A stretch of DNA of 7,905 bases from Microcaldota archaeon (GCA_021845465.1 JAKBRL010000032.1:1-7905), one strand, 5' to 3'; shown: positions 1 through 5,757, counted from the first letter of the stretch. Program-made: numbers and translations. Notes: generated from the letters alone by a model not told the origin.

Positions 1-1169
1 TTGGAGACATTATAGGAATATTTGGTACAATAACAAAATCTAAGAGAGGAGAGAAGAGTATAGATGCGAAGGAAATAACACTGCTTTCTAAGTCTCTCAG
101 AGTCCTGCCCGAAAAATTCCATGGCTTGAAGGATATAGAGATAAGATATCGGAAGAGATATCTTGACATGATAATAAACCCAGACGTAAGAGAGTATTTC
201 AGGGTTAGAGCCAGAATACTCAGATATATGAGGGATTTTCTTGACTCAAAAGGGTATCTGGAGTTTGAGACGCCTATTTTGCAGTCGGTTTATGGTGGCG
301 CAAACGCAAAGCCTTTCAAGACCCATTTTAATGCAATAGACTCTGATGTGTTTTTGAGAATATCAGACGAACTTTATCTTAAGAAACTTTTGGTTGGAGG
401 GTTTGAAAAAATTTACGAGGTTTCAAGAGACTTTAGAAATGAGGACATAGATACAACGCATAATCCAGAATTTACCATAATAGAATGCTACGAGGCATAC
501 AAGGACTATGAAGACTATATGCACATGGTTGAGGAGATGGTTAGTGGCCTAGCCAAAGAGATTGCTGGCTCTGAGGTCGTCACCTATCAAGGCATCAAGC
601 TTGACTTTAGAACTCCTTTCAGGAGAGTATATTTTGTGGATGAGATTAAGGATAAATCCGGAATAGACATCTCAGATATTACAGATAAGGAAGCTGAGGA
701 GATAGCCGCAAAGGAAGGACTTAAAGTCAGAATAAAGAACAGATACCATGTAGCTGACGGGCTTTTTGACAAATATATAAAGCCGGAATTGCAGAATCCT
801 ACATTTGTATTAGATTTTCCAGGTTATATGTGTCCTCTTACAAAAGATAAAAGAGGCAATAAGAAGCTTAGCGAAAGATTTGAACTGTATATAGCAGGAT
901 ATGAAGAGGCTAATTCGTATTCTGAACTTACGGATCCGGTGGAACAGAGAAGGAAGTTTATGGAACAGGATGCCGAGAGGAGGAAAGGAGATGATGAAGC
1001 TCCTCCGATAGATGAGGATTTTCTTGAGGCTATCGAATTTGGCATGCCCCCTACAGCAGGATTGGGCATCTCTATAGATAGGATTGCCATGATACTCACA
1101 GACAATGTATCCATTAAGGAAGTGATAGCCTTCCCCGCAGTAAGGCCTGAGAAGAAAAGCAAAGAGTAG
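1..1169 (+). CDS. lysS: Lysyl-tRNA synthetase, class II (5'-truncated by window)
   Basis: Cytoplasmic enzyme that charges tRNA-Lys with lysine using ATP. The reading frame is open from base 3, well upstream of the TTG at 126 that an ORF finder would take as start, and the upstream translation (GDIIGIFGTI, then LPEKFHGLKD) is normal LysRS sequence, so the true start lies before the window. Of 388 visible residues, about 1-35 are the end of the N-terminal OB-fold anticodon-binding domain. The class II core follows: motif 1 at about 79-93 (FLDSKGYLEFETPIL), motif 2 at about 134-161 (FEKIYEVSRDFRNE, THNPEFT) and motif 3 at 353-360 (GLGISIDR). ERFELYIAGYEEANSYSEL is the lysine-site signature. Compared with bacterial LysRS of about 500 residues, roughly 100 N-terminal residues are missing. 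Many archaea use the unrelated class I LysRS instead, so the class II form is worth noting. The family call is certain. Confidence 0.95.
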   Translation, partial: GDIIGIFGTITKSKRGEKSIDAKEITLLSKSLRVLPEKFHGLKDIEIRYRKRYLDMIINPDVREYFRVRARILRYMRDFLDSKGYLEFETPILQSVYGGANAKPFKTHFNAIDSDVFLRISDELYLKKLLVGGFEKIYEVSRDFRNEDIDTTHNPEFTIIECYEAYKDYEDYMHMVEEMVSGLAKEIAGSEVVTYQGIKLDFRTPFRRVYFVDEIKDKSGIDISDITDKEAEEIAAKEGLKVRIKNRYHVADGLFDKYIKPELQNPTFVLDFPGYMCPLTKDKRGNKKLSERFELYIAGYEEANSYSELTDPVEQRRKFMEQDAERRKGDDEAPPIDEDFLEAIEFGMPPTAGLGISIDRIAMILTDNVSIKEVIAFPAVRPEKKSKE

Positions 1170-1194
1170 AGCAGGATATGCTTTGATATTGCTA

Positions 1195-1222
1195 TTTTTC
1201 CAAGAAATATAGGAATCTTTTT
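1195..1222 (+). terminator. Probable T-tract terminator after lysS
   Basis: Two runs of five T (1195-1199 and 1218-1222) lie 26-53 bases after the lysS stop and before the next TATA box. Archaeal RNA polymerase commonly terminates at such T-tracts without a hairpin. No strong stem is seen here. Confidence 0.4.
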
Positions 1223-1269
1223 ATACTCAAGTACATTTTGATTATATTTGTTATTCCATTAACAACAAG

Positions 1270-1277
1270 TATATATA
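1270..1277 (+). promoter_or_regulatory. TATA box for the GCS-like/GATase operon
   Basis: TATATATA is centred 43 bases before the ATG at 1317. With the usual archaeal TATA-to-start distance of about 26, transcription would begin near 1300 and leave a leader of about 17 bases. No clear Shine-Dalgarno motif is seen in that leader. Confidence 0.5.
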
Positions 1278-1316
1278 CAATAAACCGCAGAATAGAGATA
1301 AAATCAGGGCTGAAAT

Positions 1317-2516
1317 ATGACTAGGCAAATTTTAAAGATAAGCAATGAGCTTGAATTGGGTCTGTCTGGGACAAATGCTAAAGAAGTGCTTGGAAGGGTT
1401 AGAAGCCTGGATCTCTGCAGAGAGGTCAATCCAAGGGATTGCGTAGAACTTAGAGTGTCTATGGCCAGTAATTTAAATGAGCTTAATAGAAGGCTTAGGG
1501 ATGATACGTTACTGCTTTCAGACGAAGTAAATAAAATGGGTGGAAAATTATACGGAGGAGGATTGATATTGACAGATACCTCCTCTATAGATCCGGTATG
1601 GCACAGAACAACAGCATTGTCAGAAAGATGCGGCAGGGGTTTTTTGAATGTGATGAGCCAGCAGGTAACTATAGGCATCAACAACGAGTATCTCGGTCTT
1701 GAGTTATATAATTTTTTCAGAAAGATAAATCCAGTAATATTGGCAATGAGTGCAAGTTCTCCTTATGAATATAAAAATTCTTCCCAGATAAATGACACAG
1801 GGCACCAGAGCAGCAGAATTGCAGGTTACATGAATTTCTTGTCATGTTTTCCGAAAGATATGATTGAAGCGCCTTATTTAATTTCAAAAGGAGGTTACTG
1901 GGCAGTGGTTGAGGCCCTATCTTCTGAAATAAAAGAGATGGTTGTGAATGGAAAACTGGATGCGAAGTTAGAGGAGCTTACCAGGGTTAGAAACGATCAC
2001 GGGAGAGAATACAGCCACTGGCCTTTTGAGAATCTTGACCCACACCAGATTTTCTGGTTTGTAAGGCCAAGACCCGATTTTGAGAATGAAACCAGTAGAT
2101 TTGTAATAGAATTGAGGATACCGGATGCCCCAATAAGAATAGATAACGCACAGATGATAAATCAGTTTGTGGTTGGGCTTGCGTACTATATTGCAAGAAA
2201 CGGAAGCCATTCCATGAATATTCCTTTTGAAGGTTCATATAAGGAGCTTTTGGAAGTCAATATGTGTGGTATGAATGCAGAGATAAATGGTTTGAAAATG
2301 CATAATATGATAGGGTATCTTTCAGAGTGCGCAGCCAGTGGGATTAGGGAAGAAGGACAGAAAGAGGAAGAAAGTAGCTTTATAAGGCGGGTATCCGATC
2401 TTTTGAATGGAGGCAACGATTCGGTTAGAATAAGGTCATTTATGAATTCAGGCCAGGCAGAAGGCAGTGCGCCGGATAGGTTAATAACATACCTTGCAGG
2501 AGAACTGAGGTCGTAA
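1317..2516 (+). CDS. GCS2-family glutamate-cysteine ligase-like protein
   Basis: Carboxylate-amine ligase of the GCS2 family, which includes YbdK and the gamma-glutamylcysteine synthetases of haloarchaea; such enzymes join glutamate to cysteine using ATP in the cytoplasm. Of 399 residues, the parts that match in order are an acidic N-terminal metal site (ELELG, 11-15), VELRVSMASNLNEL (43-56), the GGG turn (80-82) followed by DPVWHR (92-97), QQVTIGI (115-121), INPVILAMSASSPYEYKN (137-154), SSRIAGYMNFLSCFP (165-179) and the family signature WFVRPRPDF...VIELRIPDAP (247-272). The usual QHVHVG motif reads QQVTIG, losing both histidines; plant-type and EgtA-type ligases also have QV at this point. 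The next gene, a GATase, follows after a short gap and is probably co-transcribed. Family membership is strong, but the exact substrate (cysteine or another amine) cannot be read from the sequence. A YbdK-like ligase of unknown substrate is the alternative. Confidence 0.8.
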   Translation: MTRQILKISNELELGLSGTNAKEVLGRVRSLDLCREVNPRDCVELRVSMASNLNELNRRLRDDTLLLSDEVNKMGGKLYGGGLILTDTSSIDPVWHRTTALSERCGRGFLNVMSQQVTIGINNEYLGLELYNFFRKINPVILAMSASSPYEYKNSSQINDTGHQSSRIAGYMNFLSCFPKDMIEAPYLISKGGYWAVVEALSSEIKEMVVNGKLDAKLEELTRVRNDHGREYSHWPFENLDPHQIFWFVRPRPDFENETSRFVIELRIPDAPIRIDNAQMINQFVVGLAYYIARNGSHSMNIPFEGSYKELLEVNMCGMNAEINGLKMHNMIGYLSECAASGIREEGQKEEESSFIRRVSDLLNGGNDSVRIRSFMNSGQAEGSAPDRLITYLAGELRS

Positions 2517-2542
2517 GATAGAATAAATTATACATGCGATAT

Positions 2543-2547
2543 GTGAT
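2543..2547 (+). promoter_or_regulatory. Ribosome binding site GTGAT deciding the GATase start
   Basis: GTGAT, part of the archaeal Shine-Dalgarno GGAGGTGAT, lies seven bases before the ATG at 2555. It lies inside the frame that would open at the earlier ATG (2534), which has no such motif. The same pentamer precedes uS4, uS11 and the GST here. Confidence 0.5.
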
Positions 2548-2554
2548 TGGTTTG

Positions 2555-3232
2555 ATGCGGATCTTGATACTGAATTGCGACATGGACAAATCCAAAATTA
2601 CAAACGGGTCTTCAATAATAAACAGACTGCTTCATAAAAAATACAAGAACGCCAGGGTGGATATTTATAATTCTTTTGAAGAAAGATTTCCGTCATATAG
2701 GGATCTACGTAATTATGACCGTGTGATAATAACAGGATCCAGAGCTTCAGTCTATGAAGATGAAAAGTGGATACATGAGATGAAAGAGGTTATTGCGAAA
2801 ATTGATAGGCTTGGAATACCTACTCTTGGAATCTGCTTTGGATTCCAGATAGTGGCAGAGGCCTTCGGCGGGAAGGTAGTTCATGGAGAGAGATTTATAG
2901 AAGGCTTCAGGAAGATAAAGATAACAGGCAAGAATATACCCATCTTCTACGGAATCAGTTTGAAAGACAAATTTTATGAGAGCCATGAGGATATCTTAAG
3001 AAAGATGCCTAAAGGAGGCAGGATAGTAGCAAAACAGGATGGAAGAACTGAGGCTTACGTATTGAGAAATTTTTACTGTCTGCAATTTCATCCGGAGATA
3101 TTGCCTGACATTGCTGCAATAATGGCAGAGAGGGATGGCAAGAAGACATCGAAGATCTTAAATGGTGTCGGAGCTAACTATGAAACCCCTGCAGGAATAA
3201 TCTATAACTTTATTGATCTTAAAGCGGAATAG
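2555..3232 (+). CDS. Stand-alone class I glutamine amidotransferase-like protein
   Basis: A single-domain class I GATase (225 residues) of the GMP-synthase-glutaminase-like group, with no synthetase domain. The start at 2555 (MRILILNCD) is preferred over the ATG at 2534 because it gives the family's normal first strand and has GTGAT upstream. Visible signatures are ITGSRASVYEDEKWI (59-73), the nucleophile elbow LGICFGFQ with Cys94, and LQFHPE with His179 and Glu181, so the catalytic triad looks intact. Free-standing members include the plant gamma-glutamyl peptidase GGP1 and bacterial YfeJ-type proteins. The gene follows the GCS2-like ligase by 38 bases (17 from the alternative start) in the same direction, apparently in one operon. 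A role in cleaving or turning over gamma-glutamyl compounds is therefore attractive, but it is inference from context. The alternative is a glutaminase subunit for an amidation step encoded elsewhere; a true GuaA partner cannot be excluded. Confidence 0.85.
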   Translation: MRILILNCDMDKSKITNGSSIINRLLHKKYKNARVDIYNSFEERFPSYRDLRNYDRVIITGSRASVYEDEKWIHEMKEVIAKIDRLGIPTLGICFGFQIVAEAFGGKVVHGERFIEGFRKIKITGKNIPIFYGISLKDKFYESHEDILRKMPKGGRIVAKQDGRTEAYVLRNFYCLQFHPEILPDIAAIMAERDGKKTSKILNGVGANYETPAGIIYNFIDLKAE

Positions 3233-3233
3233 C

Positions 3234-3238
3234 TTTTT
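3234..3238 (+). terminator. Possible T-tract terminator after the GATase gene
   Basis: A run of five T directly follows the GATase stop codon and precedes the separate tRNA promoter. It is short, so support is modest. Confidence 0.25.
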
Positions 3239-3298
3239 GGAGAAGTATAACTCATGCGCATCGTAAGTAAACAGAGGATTTGCAGAAATAAGGCATTC

Positions 3299-3312
3299 TT
3301 TTATATTATATA
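3299..3312 (+). promoter_or_regulatory. TATA box for tRNA-Ser
   Basis: A T/A-only stretch (TTTATATTATATAT) lies 32-45 bases before the first tRNA base. Placing initiation about 26 bases downstream of its 3' half gives a transcript start near 3334 and a short 5' leader for RNase P to remove. The gene therefore appears to be transcribed on its own. Confidence 0.5.
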
Positions 3313-3343
3313 TTGCATTAAGATTAGAGCATAATCACCCAAT

Positions 3344-3439
3344 GCCAGGGTGGCAGAATCTGGTAACGCGTACGCCTGGAAATTTTTCCCGCAAGCGTAT
3401 GGCCTTCGGGCTTTTAGGGTTCAAATCCCTACCCTGGCG
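3344..3439 (+). tRNA. tRNA-Ser(GGA) with a 12-base intron
   Basis: The acceptor stem GCCAGGG (3344-3350) pairs perfectly with CCCTGGC (3432-3438), and the discriminator is G73 (3439), as in archaeal tRNA-Ser (tRNA-Leu has A). The T arm is TAGGG / loop TTCAAAT / CCCTA (3415-3431). The anticodon stem TACGC (3371-3375) pairs with GCGTA (3395-3399), but encloses 19 bases instead of 7. Removing 12 bases at the canonical 37/38 site leaves the loop CTGGAAA, anticodon GGA (3378-3380). The long variable arm has a GCC-TTCG-GGC stem-loop (3402-3411), confirming class II. CCA is not encoded. The D stem is weak: G10-C25 and C11-G24 pair, but A12 faces C23 and G13 faces A22. Mature length is 84. Leu is excluded by G73 and the anticodon; I am confident of the gene and fairly confident of the identity. 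Confidence 0.9.
3382..3393 (+). other. Archaeal tRNA intron, position 37/38
   Basis: Twelve bases (ATTTTTCCCGCA) interrupt the anticodon loop after A37. A bulge-helix-type site for the splicing endonuclease can be drawn: loop bases C32, G34 and G35 pair with intron G3391, C3389 and C3388 (U33 opposite C is a mismatch), leaving the three-base bulges A36-A37-intron A and C-A-A38. The inner helix is absent, so it would be a relaxed motif. A one-base shift is possible because A flanks both ends. Confidence 0.75.
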
Positions 3440-3524
3440 ATCATCTCGGAAGTTTGGCGCATCTTTCCACAGCCCAATTATAAGGGAATGGCTGGGGACC
3501 GGGCTATACTGGAATTTCGAAGGG

Positions 3525-3532
3525 TATATATT
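3525..3532 (+). promoter_or_regulatory. TATA box for the GST gene
   Basis: TATATATT is centred near 3528, predicting a transcript start near 3554-3555. That is downstream of the in-frame TTG at 3539 and just before the ATT at 3563. The adjoining T6 run (3531-3536) could also end the tRNA transcript. Confidence 0.5.
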
Positions 3533-3554
3533 TTTTAATTGTTTATAGAGCAGT

Positions 3555-3559
3555 GTGAT
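3555..3559 (+). promoter_or_regulatory. Ribosome binding site GTGAT before an ATT start
   Basis: GTGAT stands three bases before the ATT codon at 3563. This is the same motif and the same spacing as before the ATG of uS4 in this window. It supports initiation at ATT instead of the upstream TTG. Confidence 0.45.
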
Positions 3560-3562
3560 AAT

Positions 3563-4174
3563 ATTATAGACTTATATTATGCGGCTACGCCAAATGGGCA
3601 TAAGGTAAAATTATTCCTTGAAGAAGCGGGGCTGGCATACAGGCAGGTACAAGTGAACCTTCATGATGGTGACCAGTTTAAACCTGAATTCCTCGCGATA
3701 TCACCGAACAACAAGATACCTGCAATAATAGACCACGATCCGAAAGATAAGGAAGGGCCGCTTCCTGTATTTGAGTCTGGGGCAATCCTTCTTTATTTGG
3801 CAGAAAAGAGTGGAAAATTTTTGCCAGCGGGATTGAGAGAGAGGGTAGAGATTAATGAATGGCTATTCTGGCAGGTCGGCGGCCTTGGGCCCATGGCAGG
3901 ACAGGTTCACCATTTCAAAAAGTTTGCAACTGAGAGAGTGCCTTATGCAATAGAGAGATATGAGAAGGAGGTCAATAGACTGTATAAAGTTCTTGATAAA
4001 CGACTTGAAGGAAGGGATTTCTTGGTTGGAGAGTATAGTATAGCGGACATGGCCACATATCCATGGATAGTGCCACATGAGATACATGGTCAGCGCCTTG
4101 AAGACTCTCCAAATCTTAAAGCATGGTTTGAGAGGATTTCGGCAAGGCCCGCAGTGAAGAAGGTCTACACTTGA
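3563..4174 (+). CDS. Glutathione S-transferase, YfcG/nu class (disulfide-bond oxidoreductase)
   Basis: Close relative of Escherichia coli YfcG, a cytoplasmic GST that binds glutathione disulfide and reduces disulfides with glutathione. The N-terminal thioredoxin-fold domain holds TPNGHK (Thr9 and Asn11 as in YfcG, which lacks a catalytic Tyr/Ser/Cys), then ISPNNKIPAIIDH and FESGAILLYLAEK. The helical C-terminal domain holds WLFWQVGGLGPM, PYAIERYEKEVNRLY and YSIADMATYPW. It has 203 residues against 215 in YfcG, ending earlier at the C-terminus. No in-frame ATG exists near the start. The ATT at 3563 gives MIDLYY, matching the YfcG N-terminus (MIDLYF) exactly, and has GTGAT upstream; the alternative TTG at 3539 would add eight residues and lies upstream of the predicted transcript start. 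Such close similarity to a proteobacterial protein suggests transfer from bacteria. The nearby GCS2-like ligase could supply its thiol substrate. Confidence 0.9.
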   Translation: MIDLYYAATPNGHKVKLFLEEAGLAYRQVQVNLHDGDQFKPEFLAISPNNKIPAIIDHDPKDKEGPLPVFESGAILLYLAEKSGKFLPAGLRERVEINEWLFWQVGGLGPMAGQVHHFKKFATERVPYAIERYEKEVNRLYKVLDKRLEGRDFLVGEYSIADMATYPWIVPHEIHGQRLEDSPNLKAWFERISARPAVKKVYT

Positions 4175-4220
4175 ATTTCGATAGCGCATAGGCATGATTC
4201 GGGAACGTTCTGAGAATTGC

Positions 4221-4358
4221 TTACCTGACTACGCTATGTTCGCAGTCGTCGCATTTTATTCTTATTATATCGAAAGGGTAGAATTCGCTCTGTATAACTG
4301 CCAGGTTTTCTATACAGCTACAGGAGCATTCGGATTCTGCTTTGCAGTTTGAACACAT
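4221..4358 (-). CDS. Cysteine-rich mini-protein, probable zinc-binding, 45 residues
   Basis: I do not recognise a named family. The minus-strand frame from ATG (4358-4356) to TAA (4223-4221) encodes 45 residues with seven cysteines: MCSNC at 1-5 (CxxC), CSCSC at 11-15, and CDDC at 36-39 (CxxC). Paired CxxC knuckles separated by a short beta-like segment (FYPFDIIRIK) are typical of small zinc-ribbon or zinc-finger proteins. It fills the gap between the GST and the epimerase genes, convergent with the former and divergent from the latter. A minus-strand TATA-like element (complement of about 4394-4400) would place transcription near 4371, a 13-base leader. The frame continues open upstream across the epimerase gene, but that part is an antisense shadow. 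A chance ORF remains possible. Confidence 0.5.
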   Translation of the reverse strand: MCSNCKAESECSCSCIENLAVIQSEFYPFDIIRIKCDDCEHSVVR

Positions 4359-4416
4359 GTAAGCCACTTGATATAAAGAAGTTTTATTCACAGATATAAT
4401 AATAAGTTGGTTTTGG
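4359..4416. promoter_or_regulatory. Divergent promoter region, mini-protein / rpe
   Basis: This 58-base A/T-rich gap separates two divergent starts. A plus-strand TATA (GATATAAA, 4370-4377) would initiate near 4400 for rpe; a minus-strand TATA (complement of ATATAAT, about 4394-4400) would initiate near 4371 for the mini-protein. If both are right, the two transcripts overlap at their 5' ends. Another candidate for rpe is TTTATT near 4383-4388. Confidence 0.4.
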
Positions 4417-5079
4417 ATGAAAAAGGCAGGCATATCGGTATCAATACTTGATGCGGATCTTGCCAGGATAGTCAATATAGTGGAGGAGATAGAGGAAGGA
4501 GGGGCAGACTCAATACACCTTGACATAATGGATGGGCATTTTGTGAGAAACCTCAGTTTTGGCCCTGGCTTCGTGAAGTCCATAAGAAGGCTTACAGATA
4601 TTGAGCTGGATGCCCATCTTATGGTTGAAAGGCCCGGAGAGTATCTGAAGGGTTTTGCTGATGCAGGATGCGACTCGCTGACAGTCCACCTGGAATCGGA
4701 TGTGGAGATGGCATCTGTCCTGGATAGAATAGATGAGCTTGGGCTGAAGGCTGGGCTGGCGCTCAACCCCGCTACAGAGCTACATAAAATAGAGAGCCTG
4801 GCAGTAAGGCTGGAGAGAATTCTAATCATGACTGTAAATCCGGGTTTCGGAGGACAGAAGTTCATTGGGGAGGGCGTTGGAAAGATAAAGCAGGCGAGGG
4901 AGGAGATCAGCAGGCTTGGAAGTGATGCCCTGATAGGAGTTGACGGAGGCATAAATAACGAGACAGGCAGGAGTGCTGCCATGGCTGGCGCTGATTTCCT
5001 AGTTGCTGGAAGTGCACTGCTTAATTCTGAAAGGCTTCCTGATGCTATAAGAAAGCTTAGAAATGAGTGCTTTGGCTGA
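4417..5079 (+). CDS. rpe: Ribulose-phosphate 3-epimerase
   Basis: Interconverts ribulose 5-phosphate and xylulose 5-phosphate in the non-oxidative pentose phosphate pathway, in the cytoplasm. The 220 residues are a full-length TIM barrel of normal family size. Signatures are SILDADLA (9-16; usually SILSADF), HLDIMDGHFVRNLSFGP (34-50) with the metal/catalytic residues His34 and Asp36, AHLMV with His67, HLES (91-94), the phosphate-binding VNPGFGGQKF (140-149), VDGGIN with the catalytic Asp176, and GADFLVAGSALL. All expected catalytic and metal ligands appear present. ATG at 4417 is the natural start, with no visible Shine-Dalgarno. It is transcribed alone, with the small cysteine-rich ORF divergent upstream and a 149-base gap before the ribosomal operon. 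The assignment is firm; allulose 6-phosphate epimerase is a minor alternative in this family. Confidence 0.95.
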   Translation: MKKAGISVSILDADLARIVNIVEEIEEGGADSIHLDIMDGHFVRNLSFGPGFVKSIRRLTDIELDAHLMVERPGEYLKGFADAGCDSLTVHLESDVEMASVLDRIDELGLKAGLALNPATELHKIESLAVRLERILIMTVNPGFGGQKFIGEGVGKIKQAREEISRLGSDALIGVDGGINNETGRSAAMAGADFLVAGSALLNSERLPDAIRKLRNECFG

Positions 5080-5160
5080 AGCTGGAGCAGAGATTCGGCA
5101 TTGAATGTTGAAGAGCATGAAAAAGAGCCATGTAGCTTATTAGGTTACAAAGAAGCAAAG

Positions 5161-5168
5161 GTATTTAA
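5161..5168 (+). promoter_or_regulatory. TATA-like element for the uS13-uS4-uS11 operon
   Basis: GTATTTAA lies in the 149-base gap before uS13 and would start transcription near 5191, leaving a leader of about 38 bases. A second candidate, TATTAAT at 5202-5208, would give an almost leaderless transcript at the ATG. The sequence alone does not choose between them. Confidence 0.35.
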
Positions 5169-5228
5169 GACATTTCTGACAGAATAATATCCTAGTCAGA
5201 GTATTAATCATACCTTAAAGTGCATTTT

Positions 5229-5753
5229 ATGGCTCAAGATAAAAACAAGCATGAAGGAGCAACAAGCATAATTAGAATAGCAGGCAGAGACATTAACGGC
5301 AGTTACAAGATGGTAAGAGGTCTTATGCAGATAAAGGGCATAGGGCAGAGCATTGCGAGAGCACTTGCAATATCATATGAGAACCAATACAAGATAAGCA
5401 AGGAGACAGAGCTTAAAGACCTTAGTGATGCGCAGGTTGCACAGCTTGAAGCCATGATAAAGGAGCCACAAAAGCTCAATAATATACCGAAATTCATGCT
5501 TAACAGGAGAAAGGATAATGAGACAGGAGAAGACATGCATGTTATAGGAGTCGACCTTACCGTTAAAAACAGGCAGGATATTGACAGTATGATAAAAATA
5601 CAGACATGGAGAGGCCACAGGCACCAGTATGGACAGAAGGTAAGAGGACAGAGAACCAGATCCACTGGAAGAACTGGAGCCACAATAGGAGTTATGAAGA
5701 AGAGTGCAGAGGCACAGGCAAAAGCTGCGCAGTCTCAGCAGGAGAAGAAGTGA
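5229..5753 (+). CDS. rps13: Small ribosomal subunit protein uS13 (S13)
   Basis: Head protein of the small subunit that contacts the P-site tRNA and the inter-subunit bridge. The 174-residue product starts at ATG 5229 (MAQDKNKHEG); an in-frame GTG at 5220 would add three residues and is less likely. It has the S13 helix-hairpin-helix segment LMQIKGIGQSIARALA (32-47), the archaeal/eukaryotic-type insert around 50-110, and the rRNA-binding C-terminal signature RGQRTRSTGRTG (139-150). A Gln/Ala/Lys-rich tail of about 20 residues (158-174) makes it longer than the typical archaeal S13 of about 150. It is the first gene of a three-gene operon, followed by uS4 after four bases. Confidence 0.96.
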   Translation: MAQDKNKHEGATSIIRIAGRDINGSYKMVRGLMQIKGIGQSIARALAISYENQYKISKETELKDLSDAQVAQLEAMIKEPQKLNNIPKFMLNRRKDNETGEDMHVIGVDLTVKNRQDIDSMIKIQTWRGHRHQYGQKVRGQRTRSTGRTGATIGVMKKSAEAQAKAAQSQQEKK

Positions 5754-5754
5754 T
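5750..5754 (+). promoter_or_regulatory. Ribosome binding site of uS4, overlapping the uS13 stop
   Basis: GTGAT contains the uS13 TGA stop and lies three bases before the uS4 ATG. It fixes the uS4 start at 5758 and suggests translational coupling. Confidence 0.55.
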
Positions 5755-5757
5755 GAA

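Noticed and set aside
126..128. TTG as start of the lysyl-tRNA synthetase
   Set aside because: The frame stays open to the window edge and the upstream residues match LysRS, so the TTG is an internal leucine codon.
3344..3439. Reading the tRNA as tRNA-Leu
   Set aside because: The long variable arm would allow Leu, but the discriminator is G and the spliced loop gives anticodon GGA, both pointing to Ser.
3342..3548. Two plus-strand frames of 62-68 codons over the tRNA region
   Set aside because: Both are translations of the tRNA gene and its spacer; the folded tRNA explains the sequence.
4181..4238. ATAGCG ... CGCTAT inverted repeat after the GST gene
   Set aside because: Only six bases per arm with about 45 bases between; too weak to call a terminator or attachment site.
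4359..4982. Long minus-strand open frame (up to 253 codons) across rpe
   Set aside because: It is antisense to a clearly conserved epimerase, and its translation is a Ser/Pro/Leu-rich shadow. Only the last 45 codons, which lie outside rpe and contain the CxxC motifs, are kept as a candidate gene.
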